Assembly (NCBI GenBank): GCA_030710605.1 | Contig: CP092865.1 | Location: 142,380,682-142,444,681, forward strand | Length of the DNA stretch: 64,000 bases | Source: Cordylochernes scorpioides | Lineage: Eukaryota; Arthropoda; Arachnida; Pseudoscorpiones; Chernetidae | Reading direction: 5' to 3' | Part shown: piece after piece, positions 52,078 through 63,262 of the stretch | Layout: each line of letters starts with the position of its first letter | Numbering within the stretch: the stretch's first letter is position 1 | The notes under the pieces: generated by a model | Database searches by the model: none | What the model was told of the DNA's origin: nothing | The model's input: only the letters and a program-made list of their open reading frames with translations | Translations under genes and position numbers: made by a program

Positions 52078-53105
52078 TTTTTTTTTTTTCTAAGATTCCT
52101 TCTCTTTTTTCCAATTCAAAAGAAAGTTGTATATGTATTTACAAAATTGATCAAAATTTTTATACTTTTCTTTTTTGTCTACAAATTCATCAAGCTGTCC
52201 AATACGACCAAAACTATTTTCCCTAAAATCCCGGAAAATTGGGCACTCCAGAAGTAGATGTCTCGCGTCTTGAATTTCACCTCCGCAGAAGCATCCTGGT
52301 TCCTTCACGGCGCCAATAGTTGCCAAAAATTTCCCAAAATTGCCATGATCTGTAATGAATTGGATATTATAAAAATTTGGACGGAAAAATCTTGGAATTC
52401 CAAATACGAAAAAGCTTCTGAAAATTTCATTAGTGTTCTCAAATATTTCATTCATTTTTTCGTGTAAGAATGATTTGACTATACTTGGAGCATGGGGTTC
52501 GTAAGTAATTAGATCTTCAGTGGACAGATGGGCTAGATCATATTTGATTATTCTGGATTCTATATAGTCTGTTAGGAGTGGAATTTTTGCCAAACTATGC
52601 ACACAGTTTGAAGAAGTGGTTTTATATGCTCTAACTGCCCATAAAATGATCTGGTACTGCATGGAATTCAGTTTTTGTTTAGAACGATTGTTTAAATATT
52701 TAAACCAAATTTCTGATCCGTATGTAAGTACAGGCCTTATTATTGTTTTATATAAAGTTAACCTCTTTTGAGTGTCTAAACCCCACATATTGCCACTTAG
52801 TGAACACAATAAATTTTTCATACGTTCTGCCTTACACAGAATATCATTAACATGCAGTGTAAAGTTAACTTTGTTTTTCCATTTATGATTAGAAAATTTC
52901 ATTCCCAGAATTTTTACTTGCTTGACCGGCATTATTATATTGTTATTAACCTTAATAGGTATTTTTTGTCTGTTATGTAGGTAAAGCATATTAGTCTTCT
53001 CTGTACTGATCGTTAATTTATTTCTATTACACCATTGGATCACATAATTTAAGGTGTATTCACTTGCGGTTTTTAGTCCTTCAATAGTCTTATTCCAATG
53101 CCCAA
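52078..53105 (-). pseudogene. Second R1-like LINE, C-terminal part only
   Basis: A 317-codon frame (53043-52090) with upstream codons to about 53105 is related to the C-terminal half of the 43.5-kb LINE. It begins after the YADD motif and shows ILGMKFSNHKWKNKVNFTLHV, LYKTIIRPVLTYGSEIWF, LNSMQYQIILWAVRAYKTTSSNCVHSLAKIPLLTDYIES and the Cys/His motif CFCGGEIQDARHLLLEC. A poly-A tail (T-run at 52079-52090 on the plus strand) follows. It is a severely 5'-truncated insertion of a different family from the first LINE, its frame otherwise undamaged. Confidence 0.85.
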
Positions 53106-53622
53106 TTCCAAAATGCCCTTGGAATTACAAGCAAATAAATGAGAAAAGCCAACAAATATATTATTTTTATCTGTTATAATTTAGTCATCTTATTCCAATA
53201 TCATCACACATATATTTATATTCATTATATATATAGGTGTGTGTGTAACAATATACCACCATACATTTCAAGACACCTTTTTAAATAGTTCCCCTTTTTC
53301 AATTAGTATGTTGTTACTTTTAACTATTTAATCAATTGTTTAATTATAATTCAAATTTTATATGTACCAATTATCCCCTAGCAATAATCCACTGGGTGTC
53401 TCTAACTTTGTAATATAATTCAATAAATTTAGGGTTCCCAAAAGCAAAGAGACGCAGTTCTGTTAGTAACAGATTTTGCTTACGTCACTTCCGACCTCCC
53501 ACGAGGAATTGGCCAATCTGCTACGAGCAGGCTTGCAGCTATTTAAGGCCAACGTCGTCTCAGTGATAAGGCTTTTTTTTTTTGGACTGGCATATATAAG
53601 ACTAAAAATAGCGTGAATAAGT
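53106..53622. other. AT-rich spacer
   Basis: No gene recognised. A GC-richer patch with CACTTCCGACCTCCCACGAGG lies at 53490-53560 and a T-run at 53572-53583. Confidence 0.4.
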
Positions 53623-54020
53623 AATTATAAAAACACTTTAAAAAAAAAAAGCTTTTATAAAAAATGCACTAAAAATAACAAAATAAATATTTCTGAAGTA
53701 TTGCTTTTTGTTCTGAAGGTACCATTTAACAAATAAAATAATAGACTTAGAAATAAAAGCGGTGGGGTACAATAATAATAAATTTGAGATCAATGTGATT
53801 TTATATGAAGCAAATGATTAGCAAGATTATGCCTTTCATTAAATTTATTCCTATTTGCTGCATAGATGATTATCATCCCCCACCGCTTTTATTTCTAAGT
53901 CTATTATTTTATTTGTTAAATGGTACCTTCGGAAAAAAAGCAATACTTCAGAAATATTTATTTTGTTATTTTTAAGTGCATTTTAAATAAAAGCTTTTTT
54001 TAAAAGTGTTTTTATAATTA
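53623..54020. mobile_element. MITE with 144-bp inverted repeats
   Basis: Arms at 53623-53766 and 53877-54020 are inverse copies, sharing for example CATTTAACAAATAAAATAAT, TAGACTTAGAAATAAAAGCGGTGGGG and ATTTCTGAAGTATTGCTTTT, with only a few differences. The spacer is 110 bp and AT-rich, with no coding capacity. The structure differs from the 38.5/50.9-kb family. Confidence 0.85.
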
Positions 54021-54129
54021 ATTTTTAATATCAACACCTGACCAACTTATCTTTTATTTTTTTCTATGTTTTTCATTTATTATTATTTTTAATTTTTTAA
54101 AAAGAAATTATAATATTTAATTTGAAAAA

Positions 54130-54995
54130 AAAAAAAAAGGAACGAGCAAAAGACAATTTCATGCCTGATTTCTTTATCGAGTAATGGGTTCTGGGCCTTC
54201 ATCTCAGTTGAAGGTTGAGGCTGTTGGTGGTGGTGGGGTTCAGGCTCATCTATTGTCTGGTCATCTCCAGGCTGTTGAGCCTTACAGGTCTGCTTCCATC
54301 ACTGAGGGGCTCTTGGCATAGGGGTGTAGCAGGTCACATGGGGTGTTTAGACCAGGTAGGAAGGCCAGGGAGGTCTATAGGCCTTTTTTAAAACAATTCT
54401 TCCAGCCACACTTTCCAATCCCACACCAGGCTGAGTGTAGTCCCTCACACACACTTCCTGGTCAGTGGTGAGCTCCTGTAGCATGCCATCTCCTTGAAGA
54501 TGTCCAAGAGATTCTGGACCTGGAGTAGGGTTGCCTTGTAGTCCAGGCTGCATGCTACAGCAGTCAGTTGGCTGTTGGAATTGGTTCTCAGGGATTCATG
54601 CCTCCCCTGCCACAACACTCACATACGGGTGAGCTCTTTTTTCAAAAATTATTATTAACATTGTTCCCCCTACAGCAGACATCCTTTCATTCCATTTAAA
54701 CTTATAAAGGCCACCAGCTATCTACAAATAATTATATTAGATTTGTCTTCAGCATACTCCAACATCTTGACACAACATTCGGGTTCCAATGTGATGTTGC
54801 TCCTGCTGTGAAATCAAAAGGTTCTCTTCAGGTTTCAATCAAACTTCTTGTATGGGAGATCGCTTGATCAGAGGGTCTCGACATCTTATTTCGGGCGTTA
54901 TCTCTGAATTGTTGAGTTTTTGAATAGGTCATATTTATCACCTGATGAAGTTTTCACTTTTGCAACCCTGTAGTGTAGCCGACGCCAGTCAGGGG
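54130..54995 (-). repeat. Inverted copy of the 36-kb repeat unit, left part
   Basis: Reverse complement of 36050-36685: the open-frame segment (54347-54553), the GCTCTTTTTTCAAAAATTATTATTAACATTG block and the BEL pol tail (54780-54970). To the left (54150-54330) it continues with GC-richer sequence that the other copy lacks. AGGGG at 54991-54995 is the left target duplication of the Gypsy element. Confidence 0.7.
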
Positions 54996-55207
54996 TGTGA
55001 TGTAACTGTAAATAATTCATAGAATTTTAAAATAATAGTTATCATATATGTTTGTTTTATGTTTGAGATAGAGACAGCTCGAGTAAGGCTGTAAATATAT
55101 ATATATATATAAATGATAAATAAGCCATAAGTTAGGAAGTTCCCTCTCTTAAAATAAATATAAATAATTGTTCATCTTCGCATCCTGATTTTAAAGAAAC
55201 GCAAACA
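54996..55207 (+). repeat. Gypsy 5' LTR
   Basis: 212 bp, TGTGATGTAACTG...GCAAACA, with an enlarged (TA)n relative to the 3' LTR. TGGTGGCAACGG at 55208-55219 directly follows and is the candidate primer-binding site; I cannot assign the tRNA. Confidence 0.9.
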
Positions 55208-55357
55208 TGGTGGCAACGGAAAAAGGAAGAGAAGCCTAAAGCTGTAAGTAAATTTATAATGTGCTAAGCTGAGCCTAACCGCGTGGAAAAGAAAGCTTAA
55301 AGCAATTATTAAAATTATAAAGTTGAAATATGTGTAAATTATTTTTTGAAGGAAAAA

Positions 55358-56440
55358 ATGGCTAATTATATGCAAATTGCTGCTCCAGAAGGGTTTAATT
55401 TTGGTAAACCTAATGAATGGCCGATATGGTTCAAAATATTCCAAAGATATAGAACGCTTCAGGACTTTCAGAGAAAAGTGAGAATGAACAAGTAAATGCT
55501 CTAGTTTACATTATGGATGATAAGGCAGAAGAAATTTTGATTTTATTTAATTTAAGTGAAACACAACATAATGACTATCAACTTGTAATATCCAAATTCC
55601 AAAATTACTTTATAGGAAAAAGAAACATTATATATATGAGAGAGAAAAATTTAACAGAAGAAGTCATGGGCATAGTGAGCCCGTAGAAGAATTTATAACC
55701 AATTTCTACGTCCTGGCAGAGAATTGCAACTATGGAATTTTAAAAGAAGAAATGATCAGGGATCGCTTAGTAGTTGGAGTGAAAAATTTTAATCTTTCTG
55801 AAAAATTACAGTTTGAATCGGAACTAACCTTGGAGAAGGCAATCCAGGCAATTGGAACATGATGCGATAGATAAGAAAGTAGGGAGAAATGGCACATTTT
55901 TCCAGAAAACAAGAATGAAAGGTACAAAAACGTACAATTCTAATTTTCCAAAGAATCATCAAGGATGGCTTCCAAATGAGAAATGTAAATGTTTCCGATG
56001 TGGATATTACCAAGGACATTCGAAGGAACAATGTCCTGCTAAGGATGCTATTCGCACCAAGTACAGAAAGAAAGGTTATTTTGCCAAGGTTTGTCACACC
56101 AAAACCATACAAGAAGTATCAAGCTTCCAAGATAATGCATTCATTGGAATAGTGGGAAAGCAGGAGAATATGGATGATAAGTGGTGTGATGTGATAAAGG
56201 TGAATGACCAGCCAATAAAGTTTAAAATCGATACAGGGGCAGAGGTTTCGGTTATGCCAGAAGAGATTTACTTACAGTATTTTGGATACCTTAAGATTGA
56301 GAAGACCGATAAGAATATTTTTGCTGTTTCCAAGAAGATAAAGGTAAATGGAATGTTCCAGGCTTTTTTGGAATCAAAAAGGCAGAAGTGCAAAGAGAAC
56401 ATCTACATCGTTAAGGGGGTTGCCAGACCATTACTAAGCT
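55358..56440 (+). pseudogene. Gypsy gag and protease
   Basis: ATG 55358 starts MANYMQIAAPEGFNFGKPNEWPIW, the Gag beginning typical of the Mag/K02A2.6-like Gypsy lineage. One lost base near 55453 and others near 55665 and 55862 shift the frame (VEEFITNFYVLAENCNYG and EMIRDRLVVGV are visible in separate frames). The last frame (55852-56442) has the knuckle CFRCGYYQGHSKEQC, a second knuckle that has lost two ligands (IRTKYRKKGYFAKVC, where C and H are expected), and the protease site KIDTGAEVSVMP. It ends at a stop before the RT. Confidence 0.88.
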
Positions 56441-57850
56441 AGTGAGATCCTAGGTCTCGTTAGGAGGATAAATATTGTCGAAGATCATGCTTCTACTAAG
56501 CTAGTCCCAATGCTCAAATTTCCTAAGTTATTTACTGGACTGGGAAAAATGGAAATCCCTTACGAAACAAAGTTGAAAGAAGGGGCAAAACCTTATTCGA
56601 TATATACACCAAGAAAAGTACCTATACCTCAAATGAAAGAACTTCAAATGGAACTGGAGAGAATGACATCAAATGGCGTAAGTGAAAAAGTTGAGGGTTC
56701 TTCTGAATGGTGTTCGCCCATGGTTCTCGTTGCAAAACCTTCGGGAAAATTAAGAATATGTGTCGATCTCTTGATACTCAATCAAAACATTCTAAGGGAA
56801 ATACACCCGATCCAGGTGGTAGAACATACGCTAGCTCAGTTGAAAGGAGCTAAATTATTCACAAAGTTGGATGCCAATAGTGGATTCTGGCAAATACCAT
56901 TGTCTTCAGAGTTGTCAGCACTTACCACATTTATCACTCCATTTGGGAGATTTCGGTTTAAGAGGTTACCTTTCGGTATTTCTTCCTCTCCGGAAATTTT
57001 TCAGAAAAGAATGAGTCAATTATTGGAAGGACTGGAAGGAACTCTATGCCATATGGATGATATATTGGTTTATGGTTCATGCCAAGGAGAACATGATAAA
57101 AGACTCGAAGCAGTATTAACATGACTTTCTAAATCGGGACTTACCTTGAACCAGGATAAATGCAAATTAGCAGTTCCAACTATTAAGTTTTTAGGTCATC
57201 AAATTGATCCTAACGGTATTCAGATAGACCCCAAAAGAAAACGAGCTATACTGGAGTTTCCCAAACCGAGATCTGTCAAGGAAATTAAACAGTTTTTAGG
57301 AATGGTAAATTTTTTGGCTAGATTTGTCCCTAACTTAGCGGAGATATCGCATCCATTGAACAAGTTACTATCAAAAAAAGAAGAATGGATTTGGGAAGAT
57401 GATCCAGATCGGGCATTTGACCAAATAAAGAAAAGTCTTACTTCTGTGCAAGGGCTAGCCTTGTATGATCCTCCTTTGCCTATCACAGTATCAGCCGATG
57501 CTTCATCTTTTGGGCTAGGCACAGTAATATGGCAAACCAAAGATGGACTGAGACAAGTCATCGCATATGCTTCTAGAATGCTTTCTGAAACAGAAAAGTG
57601 TTATGCTCAAATTGAAAAGGAGGCACTGGCTATCACCTGGGCTTGTGAGAAATTCAATCAATACATCCAAGGCCTGGTGATCACTCTTGAAACCAACCAC
57701 AAACCACTAGTACCGATCTTTACTTCCAAAAACATCGATGATCTCACACCTAGGATTCAGAGATTGAGACTAGGGATTATGAGATATTCGTATAAGATCA
57801 TACATATGCCAGGAAAGAACTTGATAGTGGCGGACGCGCTATTTAGATAA
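56441..57850 (+). pseudogene. Gypsy reverse transcriptase and RNase H
   Basis: The RT frame (56510-57124) shows SEWCSPMVLVAKPSGKLRICVD, the TKLDANSGFWQIPL block, FITPFGRFRFKRLPFG and the catalytic HMDDILVYG (MDD in place of VDD). A TGA at 57122-57124 (an Arg codon by context) separates it from the next frame (57146-57850), which has KFLGHQIDPNGI, the connection domain, and RNase H (TVSADASSFGLGTV, YAQIEKEALAITWACEKFNQYI, LETNHKPL, PGKNLIVADALFR). The usual acidic residue of TDHKPL is Asn (ETNHKPL). Confidence 0.9.
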
Positions 57851-59171
57851 CCTAGGATAAAAATTGGGACTCAGGAATTGGAGGAAGAGTTATGTGCCTA
57901 CGTTCAACAAGTTGTCTCATTTATGCCCATATCTGATGTCCGAGTAAAAGAAATCAAAGAAAGTCAAGACAAAGACCAGGTTATCCAAAATATTATTGAA
58001 TACACCCAGGAAGGATGGCCAGAGAGAAAAAAATGTCTCCATGTCCGAAAGTCAATATTGTCCAGCAAAGGATGATTTCTCCGTTGAGAATGGTATTCTC
58101 CTGAAAGGGTCAAGATACGTTATCCCGGAGAATATCAGGAAAGGGTTGCTCCAAAGAATCCATGAGTGACACCTTGGGATAGTCAAATGTCGTGAAAGGG
58201 CCAAAGGATCCGTCTGGTGGCCCCGGATCACAAGCGAAATTGAAGAGATGGTCCGAAAGTGTCCTATGTGTATTGAGGAAAAAACAAATCGACATCAGTC
58301 CCTCAGGGCTTCGAAGTTGTTCTTGGGAGAAAGTTGAGGTTGACCTCTTTACAATAAAGAGCCAAAACTATTGGTTAATAACTGACTATTATTCAAGATA
58401 TCCAGAAATTGCAAGATTAGAGGACATGACATCAGCTTCCGTAATAGTCCACTGTAAGTCCATCTTTGCAAGGCACGGAATTCCTTTGGAGGTGCGTAGT
58501 GACAATGGCCCCCAGTTCGGATCACTATTTAAAGAATTTGCCCAAGATTACGGATTTACACATGTCACCTCCAGTCCAAGATACCCGCAGAGTAACGGCT
58601 TCATAGAATCTTTTGAAAAAATTGTTAAAGAAAGAATTGGCAAGTCAAAAGATTCCTATCTGGCTTTGCTGGCATATCGAGCTACACCACTTGCAAATGG
58701 CTTCAGCCCAGCAGAAATTAGCATGGGACGGCGGATTCGCACCACCATTCCAACACCAACCACCCAATCTAAAGAATCTGAAAAATCAAGAGGCTATTCA
58801 AAGGGAAAAACAAAAATACTACTTTGATCGAGCAAAAGGAGTATGAGAACTGCCTCCTTAGGAAGTAAATGATCGAGTTTGGCTGATGGACCTATTTCCA
58901 AAGCAGACACTCCTAGATCATATATGGTTGATACATCAAGAGGAAGAGTTAGAAGAAATCGCTTCCATCTACTTCCTACTGGTCAGAGGTCTCCAGGGTC
59001 TCCACATTTCGAGTCAGACAAAGAACCATATATAAATTACCCAGAAGCCAACACACACTTCAGATGCTCCTACAGATGTGACCGATTCATCAACATCTCC
59101 TAAAGAAACACTTTATAGGACTCGCTCAGGAAGAATAGTTCGTCCACCCAGACATTTTGGAGATGACTAGG
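57851..59171 (+). pseudogene. Gypsy integrase and C-terminus
   Basis: The linker (57878-58075) leads into an integrase zinc domain that survives only in shifted frames (WWPRITSEIEEMVRKCPMC around 58210-58270). The catalytic core (58300-58827) keeps VEVDLF, RSDNGPQFGS and SNGFIESFEK, that is the D, D, E residues, with AYRATPLANGFSPAE and GRRIRTTIPT following. The end of pol (RTRSGRIVRPPRHFGDD, about 59117-59169) is in another frame just before the 3' LTR. Confidence 0.88.
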
Positions 59172-59192
59172 GCGATTCTCTAAGAAGGGAAA

Positions 59193-59394
59193 TGTGATGT
59201 AACTGTAAATAATTCATATAATTTTAAAAGAATAGTTATCATCATGTTTGTTTTATGTTTGAGATAGAGACAGCTCGATTTAGGCTGTAAATATATATAA
59301 ATGATAAATAAGCCATAGGTTAAGAAGTTCCCTCTCTTTAAATAAATATAATTAATTGTTCATCTTCGCATCCTGATTTTAAAGAAACAAAACA
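59193..59394 (+). repeat. Gypsy 3' LTR
   Basis: 202 bp, TGTGATGTAACTG...AACAAAACA, preceded by a purine-rich AAGAAGGGAAA tract (59182-59192). It differs from the 5' LTR by scattered substitutions and TA-repeat length. Confidence 0.9.
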
Positions 59395-59836
59395 AGGGGT
59401 GAACTGTTTAGATGGGTCTGTCAATCGTGTCTCAAAGCGGACTAATCTGTTTGAGTAAGAAAGGGGCACACCTGGGAACCCAACTGACCTCTTTCCTCCT
59501 ACAGGCGCTGACAGTCACTCACTCGAAATTTTTTTTGTTACCTTAGCAATTACACTACATCTATACAACACAGGGAGACATAGATTTATATTGGAATATA
59601 TCACAACATATATATATACATACACTGACTTTTATATATATAATAGATTAATTATATTACAAAAAAAGAGCAGCTATAAAAATTGAAGCCGAAAAGCAGA
59701 TTTTAGGAGAATATAGGTAAACACCGACGCCATATTAAAAATATGACACCATTATGATATAAAAAAATTAAGTGCAAGTTATTATTAAAATGAAAAAGTT
59801 GTTACTGAAGAATAACATGTTGATATTAAATGTTAT
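59395..59836 (-). repeat. Inverted copy of the 36-kb repeat unit, right part
   Basis: Reverse complement of 35444-36055, without the MITE fragment at 35690-35850: GTCAATCGTGTCTCAAA, GGGGCACACCTGGGAACCCAACTGACC, CTGACAGTCACTCACTCGAAAT, AAAATTGAAGCCGAAAAGCAG, and AACATGTT/ATAACATTTAAT next to the LTR. Confidence 0.75.
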
Positions 59837-60194
59837 TGTGATTTCACTGCCACTCTGTGTTGTGACAACGTTCTAAGTTCTATTGAGGGTGTCACTCACC
59901 TCTATTCTTGGTCGGCGGGGTTGAAGGTTCAAAGTTGAGGTGTCGCTGCTTGTACGACTTTTAAAATAAACGATGAAAAAGGAGGGGAAATTATATTTAT
60001 TATCAATTAAGAAAATACTAAAGGATTATTTAATGAATTATATATTTAAATGTATTTACACTAAAAGAATCGGGGATCAGGGCAAATCTTTCAGTTCGAA
60101 ATTTTTGTTTACAAGTTCTTCTGTTTTTGTTTTCCTCATTTCAGCCGCTGCATCCCCTTAGCCCCCTCCGTCTGCCTCAAACTCTTTTTCAATA
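59837..60194 (-). repeat. BEL-2 family LTR, inverted copy
   Basis: Reverse complement of 35089-35443, ending next to the polypurine-type TTTCTCCCACCTTTG (60195-60210). As BEL pol-tail sequence follows on the other side, this is the 3' LTR of a minus-strand BEL element. Confidence 0.75.
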
Positions 60195-60930
60195 TTTCTC
60201 CCACCTTTGAGTTGGCGCTTCGACGACTCAAACATGGAAAGGAAAAGTTCAGTAGATCCAATTGGTTGGGTCACTTGATGTGTCGTCCATATCTTGACAC
60301 AACATTCACGGTTCCAATGTGATGTTGCTCTTGCTGTGAAATCAAAGGGTCCTTTTCAGGTTTCAATCGAACTTCTTGTGTGGGAAATCGCTCCGTCAGA
60401 CGGTTTTGACATCTTTTCTAGGGCGTTATCTCTAAATTGTAGTTTTTGAATAGGTCGTATATTTATCACCTGATGAAGTTTTTCACTTTCGCAACTCTCA
60501 CAAGTCCGTCTTTTCCTGGATATAGTTGGATTATTCTGGCTAACGCCCAGTGTGGTTTCTCTAAACTCTCTTGTCCAATGAGTACCATGTCTCCCACCTT
60601 GAATGGTATGGTAGTCTTCAGGCGTCTCGTTTCTTGTCTCAAGAATCCAAAATATTTTATATGAAATCATTCTCTAAGATGATACGAAATCGTTCTCTAA
60701 GATCTTCTTGTACACGTTTGATATATTGACATTTGCGGGAGTGAGTCTGGTTATCAATCAAATATTCCATTTCCATTGCTGTGCTATGTAAAATATATTA
60801 TCTTTTGGATATCCAGTGTCTATTATGTGTCTTCTCCGTTCTGTTCCCTTTGAGTGTCACTCTCAAAGTAGGTATCAAGACATCTGGGGAGGTTGTTGAG
60901 TTGGCGAGAGTTTCATCTGTTAGGCTCAGC
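60195..60930 (-). pseudogene. BEL-2 family remnant: pol tail fused to protease region
   Basis: From right to left: protease-region sequence (60761-60930, homologous to 32430-32600) joined directly to the DUF5641-like tail (60440-60740, homologous to 34590-34830; IQGGRHGTHWTREF and RRTCESCESEK visible in shifted frames), then the 3' untranslated part and LTR. About 2 kb of RT and integrase is deleted relative to BEL-2. Confidence 0.75.
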
Positions 60931-60984
60931 TCCTAGTCTGACGATAAAATAATCTACTTTACTTGTGGCTTCAAACGATGTATG

Positions 60985-61720
60985 TCTTATTCTGATGCAC
61001 TTCAAAAAATTTTCTAATAATATTAAAAATATCGGAGAAGATAATAAAAACACACAATGGCAAACACACAAAAACACAAAACCAACATAAGATTAATGGA
61101 ATTATAAAAGCTTAAAATCTGTAATTAGAAAGTTCCAAACCAAACTGACAATTAAATACTACTGGATGAATTAAACAAATCAGAAGATTTGAAATTGATC
61201 AATAAAATTTACATACCATAAGAGATCCTACTATAGTAGTCAAAAAGTATTAAAAAAAAACAGATACGCGACCTTCATTCATACCATATGCAAAATGAGT
61301 TCTGATCTAGAAAATTTGAAAATGAAATAAAAGTTCTACTTACAATGAAATCTAACTCTCCATATCACAATATAGTATTAAGAATAACCCCTAAAGTTTA
61401 CCAAATAAAAAAAAAGGTAATAATGTAGCATTTGACTTTTAGTCCAAAGTTTTTATAAACTCAGCATATGAGAATTTAAAAAAAAGAAAAAAAAAGGATC
61501 TTGGGGCTATCTCAACTATCACATTTGCACTTTGAGTTCCTATTGTAAGGTTACCACGTATGAACATAGAAATATCAAGATATGCATGTATAAATATATT
61601 TATATTTATTTATATAATAAGCATCCTAGAATAAAGAAATGGGCTACTCAAATTATTAACTATATTTAAAATTTCTACATACATATACATATATATCTTG
61701 ATGTTTATTTATATATATGG
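60985..61720 (+). repeat. Dispersed repeat, right copy
   Basis: Same orientation as 20905-21561 plus 24022-24045. It lacks the Penelope-like insertion and the 100-bp GGCTGGCCGAACGCC stretch, so it shows the empty site. The shared sequence ends near CTTGATGTTTATTTATATATAT. Confidence 0.6.
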
Positions 61721-61724
61721 GGTT

Positions 61725-62340
61725 TTATTTTACTCAGCCTTTTTAATCAACAGTCCATCTGAAGGCAATTAGTGTAAGACTCAACTCGCTATGTTCGGGT
61801 CAATTCAAGATATACACATGCAAAAGAATATATTGCACACAAAGTTACACATTGTTTGTTACTAGATAGACTCATCTAAAGAAAAACCCATTAAATGAAT
61901 AAAACCCTGGAGATTACCATAAATTTTGACAATTTGTCGTTAGATGAAAAAAAAAAAAACTCTGAAGCTAACCAGCATATTTAACAATTTGTGTAGATGT
62001 GGACATGTGTATTTGTTTTATAAGTGGGATCACCTAAAGAAGAACCATTAGATGAATAAAAATCTTTTGATGATTACCAGAATACTTAACGTTTTGTTTA
62101 AAATAGATATGTATATTTATTTCAGTATGAGATACTACAGACACACATTAATATATTTTTTACACAAATAAATTTACTGGCAATGCGTTTGCCAGTAAAT
62201 TTATTTGTGTAAAATTTAACGATAGATGGCAATAAAATTTAATTTACATTAATATATATAAATATATGGGATTTTATTATATCCAACCTTTTCAATCAAC
62301 AGTCCATCTGAAGACAATTAGTAATAGAGGAAGAAATTTT
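61725..62340. repeat. AT-rich repeats with a perfect hairpin
   Basis: TTTTAATCAACAGTCCATCTGAAGGCAATTAGT (61740-61772) recurs near 62287-62320. A unit containing AAGAA.AACC.ATTAGATGAATAAAA..C and GATTACCA.AATA.TTAA recurs near 61877-61940 and 62040-62100. A 24-bp exact inverted repeat with a 5-base loop lies at 62160-62212. Noncoding; possibly a MITE pair. Confidence 0.55.
62160..62212. repeat. 24-bp perfect hairpin
   Basis: Arms 62160-62183 and 62189-62212 (TTACACAAATAAATTTACTG... and its inverse) with loop TGCGT. No T-run or other terminator context; consistent with the tip of a foldback element. Confidence 0.85.
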
Positions 62341-63090
62341 GCTGTCACAAAATAAAATTACAAAAATATTCTAGATAAGCAAATTTCTGCATCTATTTTT
62401 ATAGGTATATATGAATTGATAAGAGGAGATTTTTGCAAAGTCACAAAAAAATAAAAAGTTCAAGACATGTTATGTAGGCAAGACTGTGCCTCTCTACCAC
62501 AAAGTTTAAGATGCTATACCGAAAAAATAAACTTACAAAATCCAAGAGAAAATTTCTTTAAATTTTCTATTCAATAAACGGGCTTGAAGCCCACATGAAT
62601 TAATTTTAGCAGGATTTTTCGCTTACCTTCCAAATTTATACTCTCTCATCTTTCGAGTCTCAACCGCCAGGTCCCCACTTCCAACTGTCCTCTTCAGCGA
62701 CCACTTTTCAACTGACTTTTTTTTTAAACACCCGCTTGACGCAAAAACATTTTTTTATCTCCTTTTTACAGAGTGAGTAAAAATATTCTTTCGCAGAATA
62801 ATTTCAAATAAAATAAAATTTATCCTTTGGAAATAAAAAAAGGAATTTAAATTAATAATTAATAAAATAAAAGTAGAGATGATCCTTGAGAAATTTAATG
62901 TTGTAATTTTTAAAAATTCTACTGCTATCCTTGAGATATCTAATTTATCAAATATATTTAATTTATTAAATATATTTAGTAAATTTTCAATGTGGTAATT
63001 TAAGAAATACTATTGCTTTTAATTTTCCGCAATATATAAGGAAAAGGAATGAAGTATGGTACATATAAAATTTATTTATGGTACATATTT
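62341..63090. other. AT-rich DNA without recognised genes
   Basis: No gene recognised. A pyrimidine-rich stretch with CTCAACCGCCAGGTCCCCACTTCC lies at 62640-62720; the rest is A/T homopolymer-rich. Confidence 0.4.
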
Positions 63091-63094
63091 ACAC

Positions 63095-63262
63095 TATGTA
63101 ACACCATTACTGCTGCGGGCTTCGGAGTACAGAAAGCTCAAAGCTCATCCAGGTCCTCTCTCTGGACAACAAAGACTTCGGCAAGGCTATTGTAAATATA
63201 TGATATAAGATGTTTACATCATTGTTGGGCTCATTTGGTGAAAAACAGCCCAACATACCTCC
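63095..63262 (-). repeat. LTR-like fragment, minus strand
   Basis: On the minus strand a purine tract (GGCAGGGGAGGTA) is followed by TGTTGGGCTG...GAGCCCAACA (foldback) and GATGTAAACAT. The downstream GCCGAAGTCTTTGTTGTCCAGA resembles 6880-6985. It is probably the start of a 3' LTR of the same superfamily as the 6876 LTR-like end. No second LTR in the window. Confidence 0.45.

Larger units (their letters stand above)
54996..59394 (+). mobile_element. Gypsy (Ty3) retrotransposon, decayed
   Basis: A 4.4-kb element with LTRs 54996-55207 and 59193-59394 (TGTGATGTAAC...AACA) and a perfect 5-bp target duplication AGGGG (54991-54995, 59395-59399). It has a gag-pol with the order Gag, protease, RT, RNase H, integrase and no envelope frame. 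It splits the inverted copy of the 36-kb repeat unit, whose two halves rejoin exactly across it. Several stops and frameshifts make it inactive. Confidence 0.93.
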
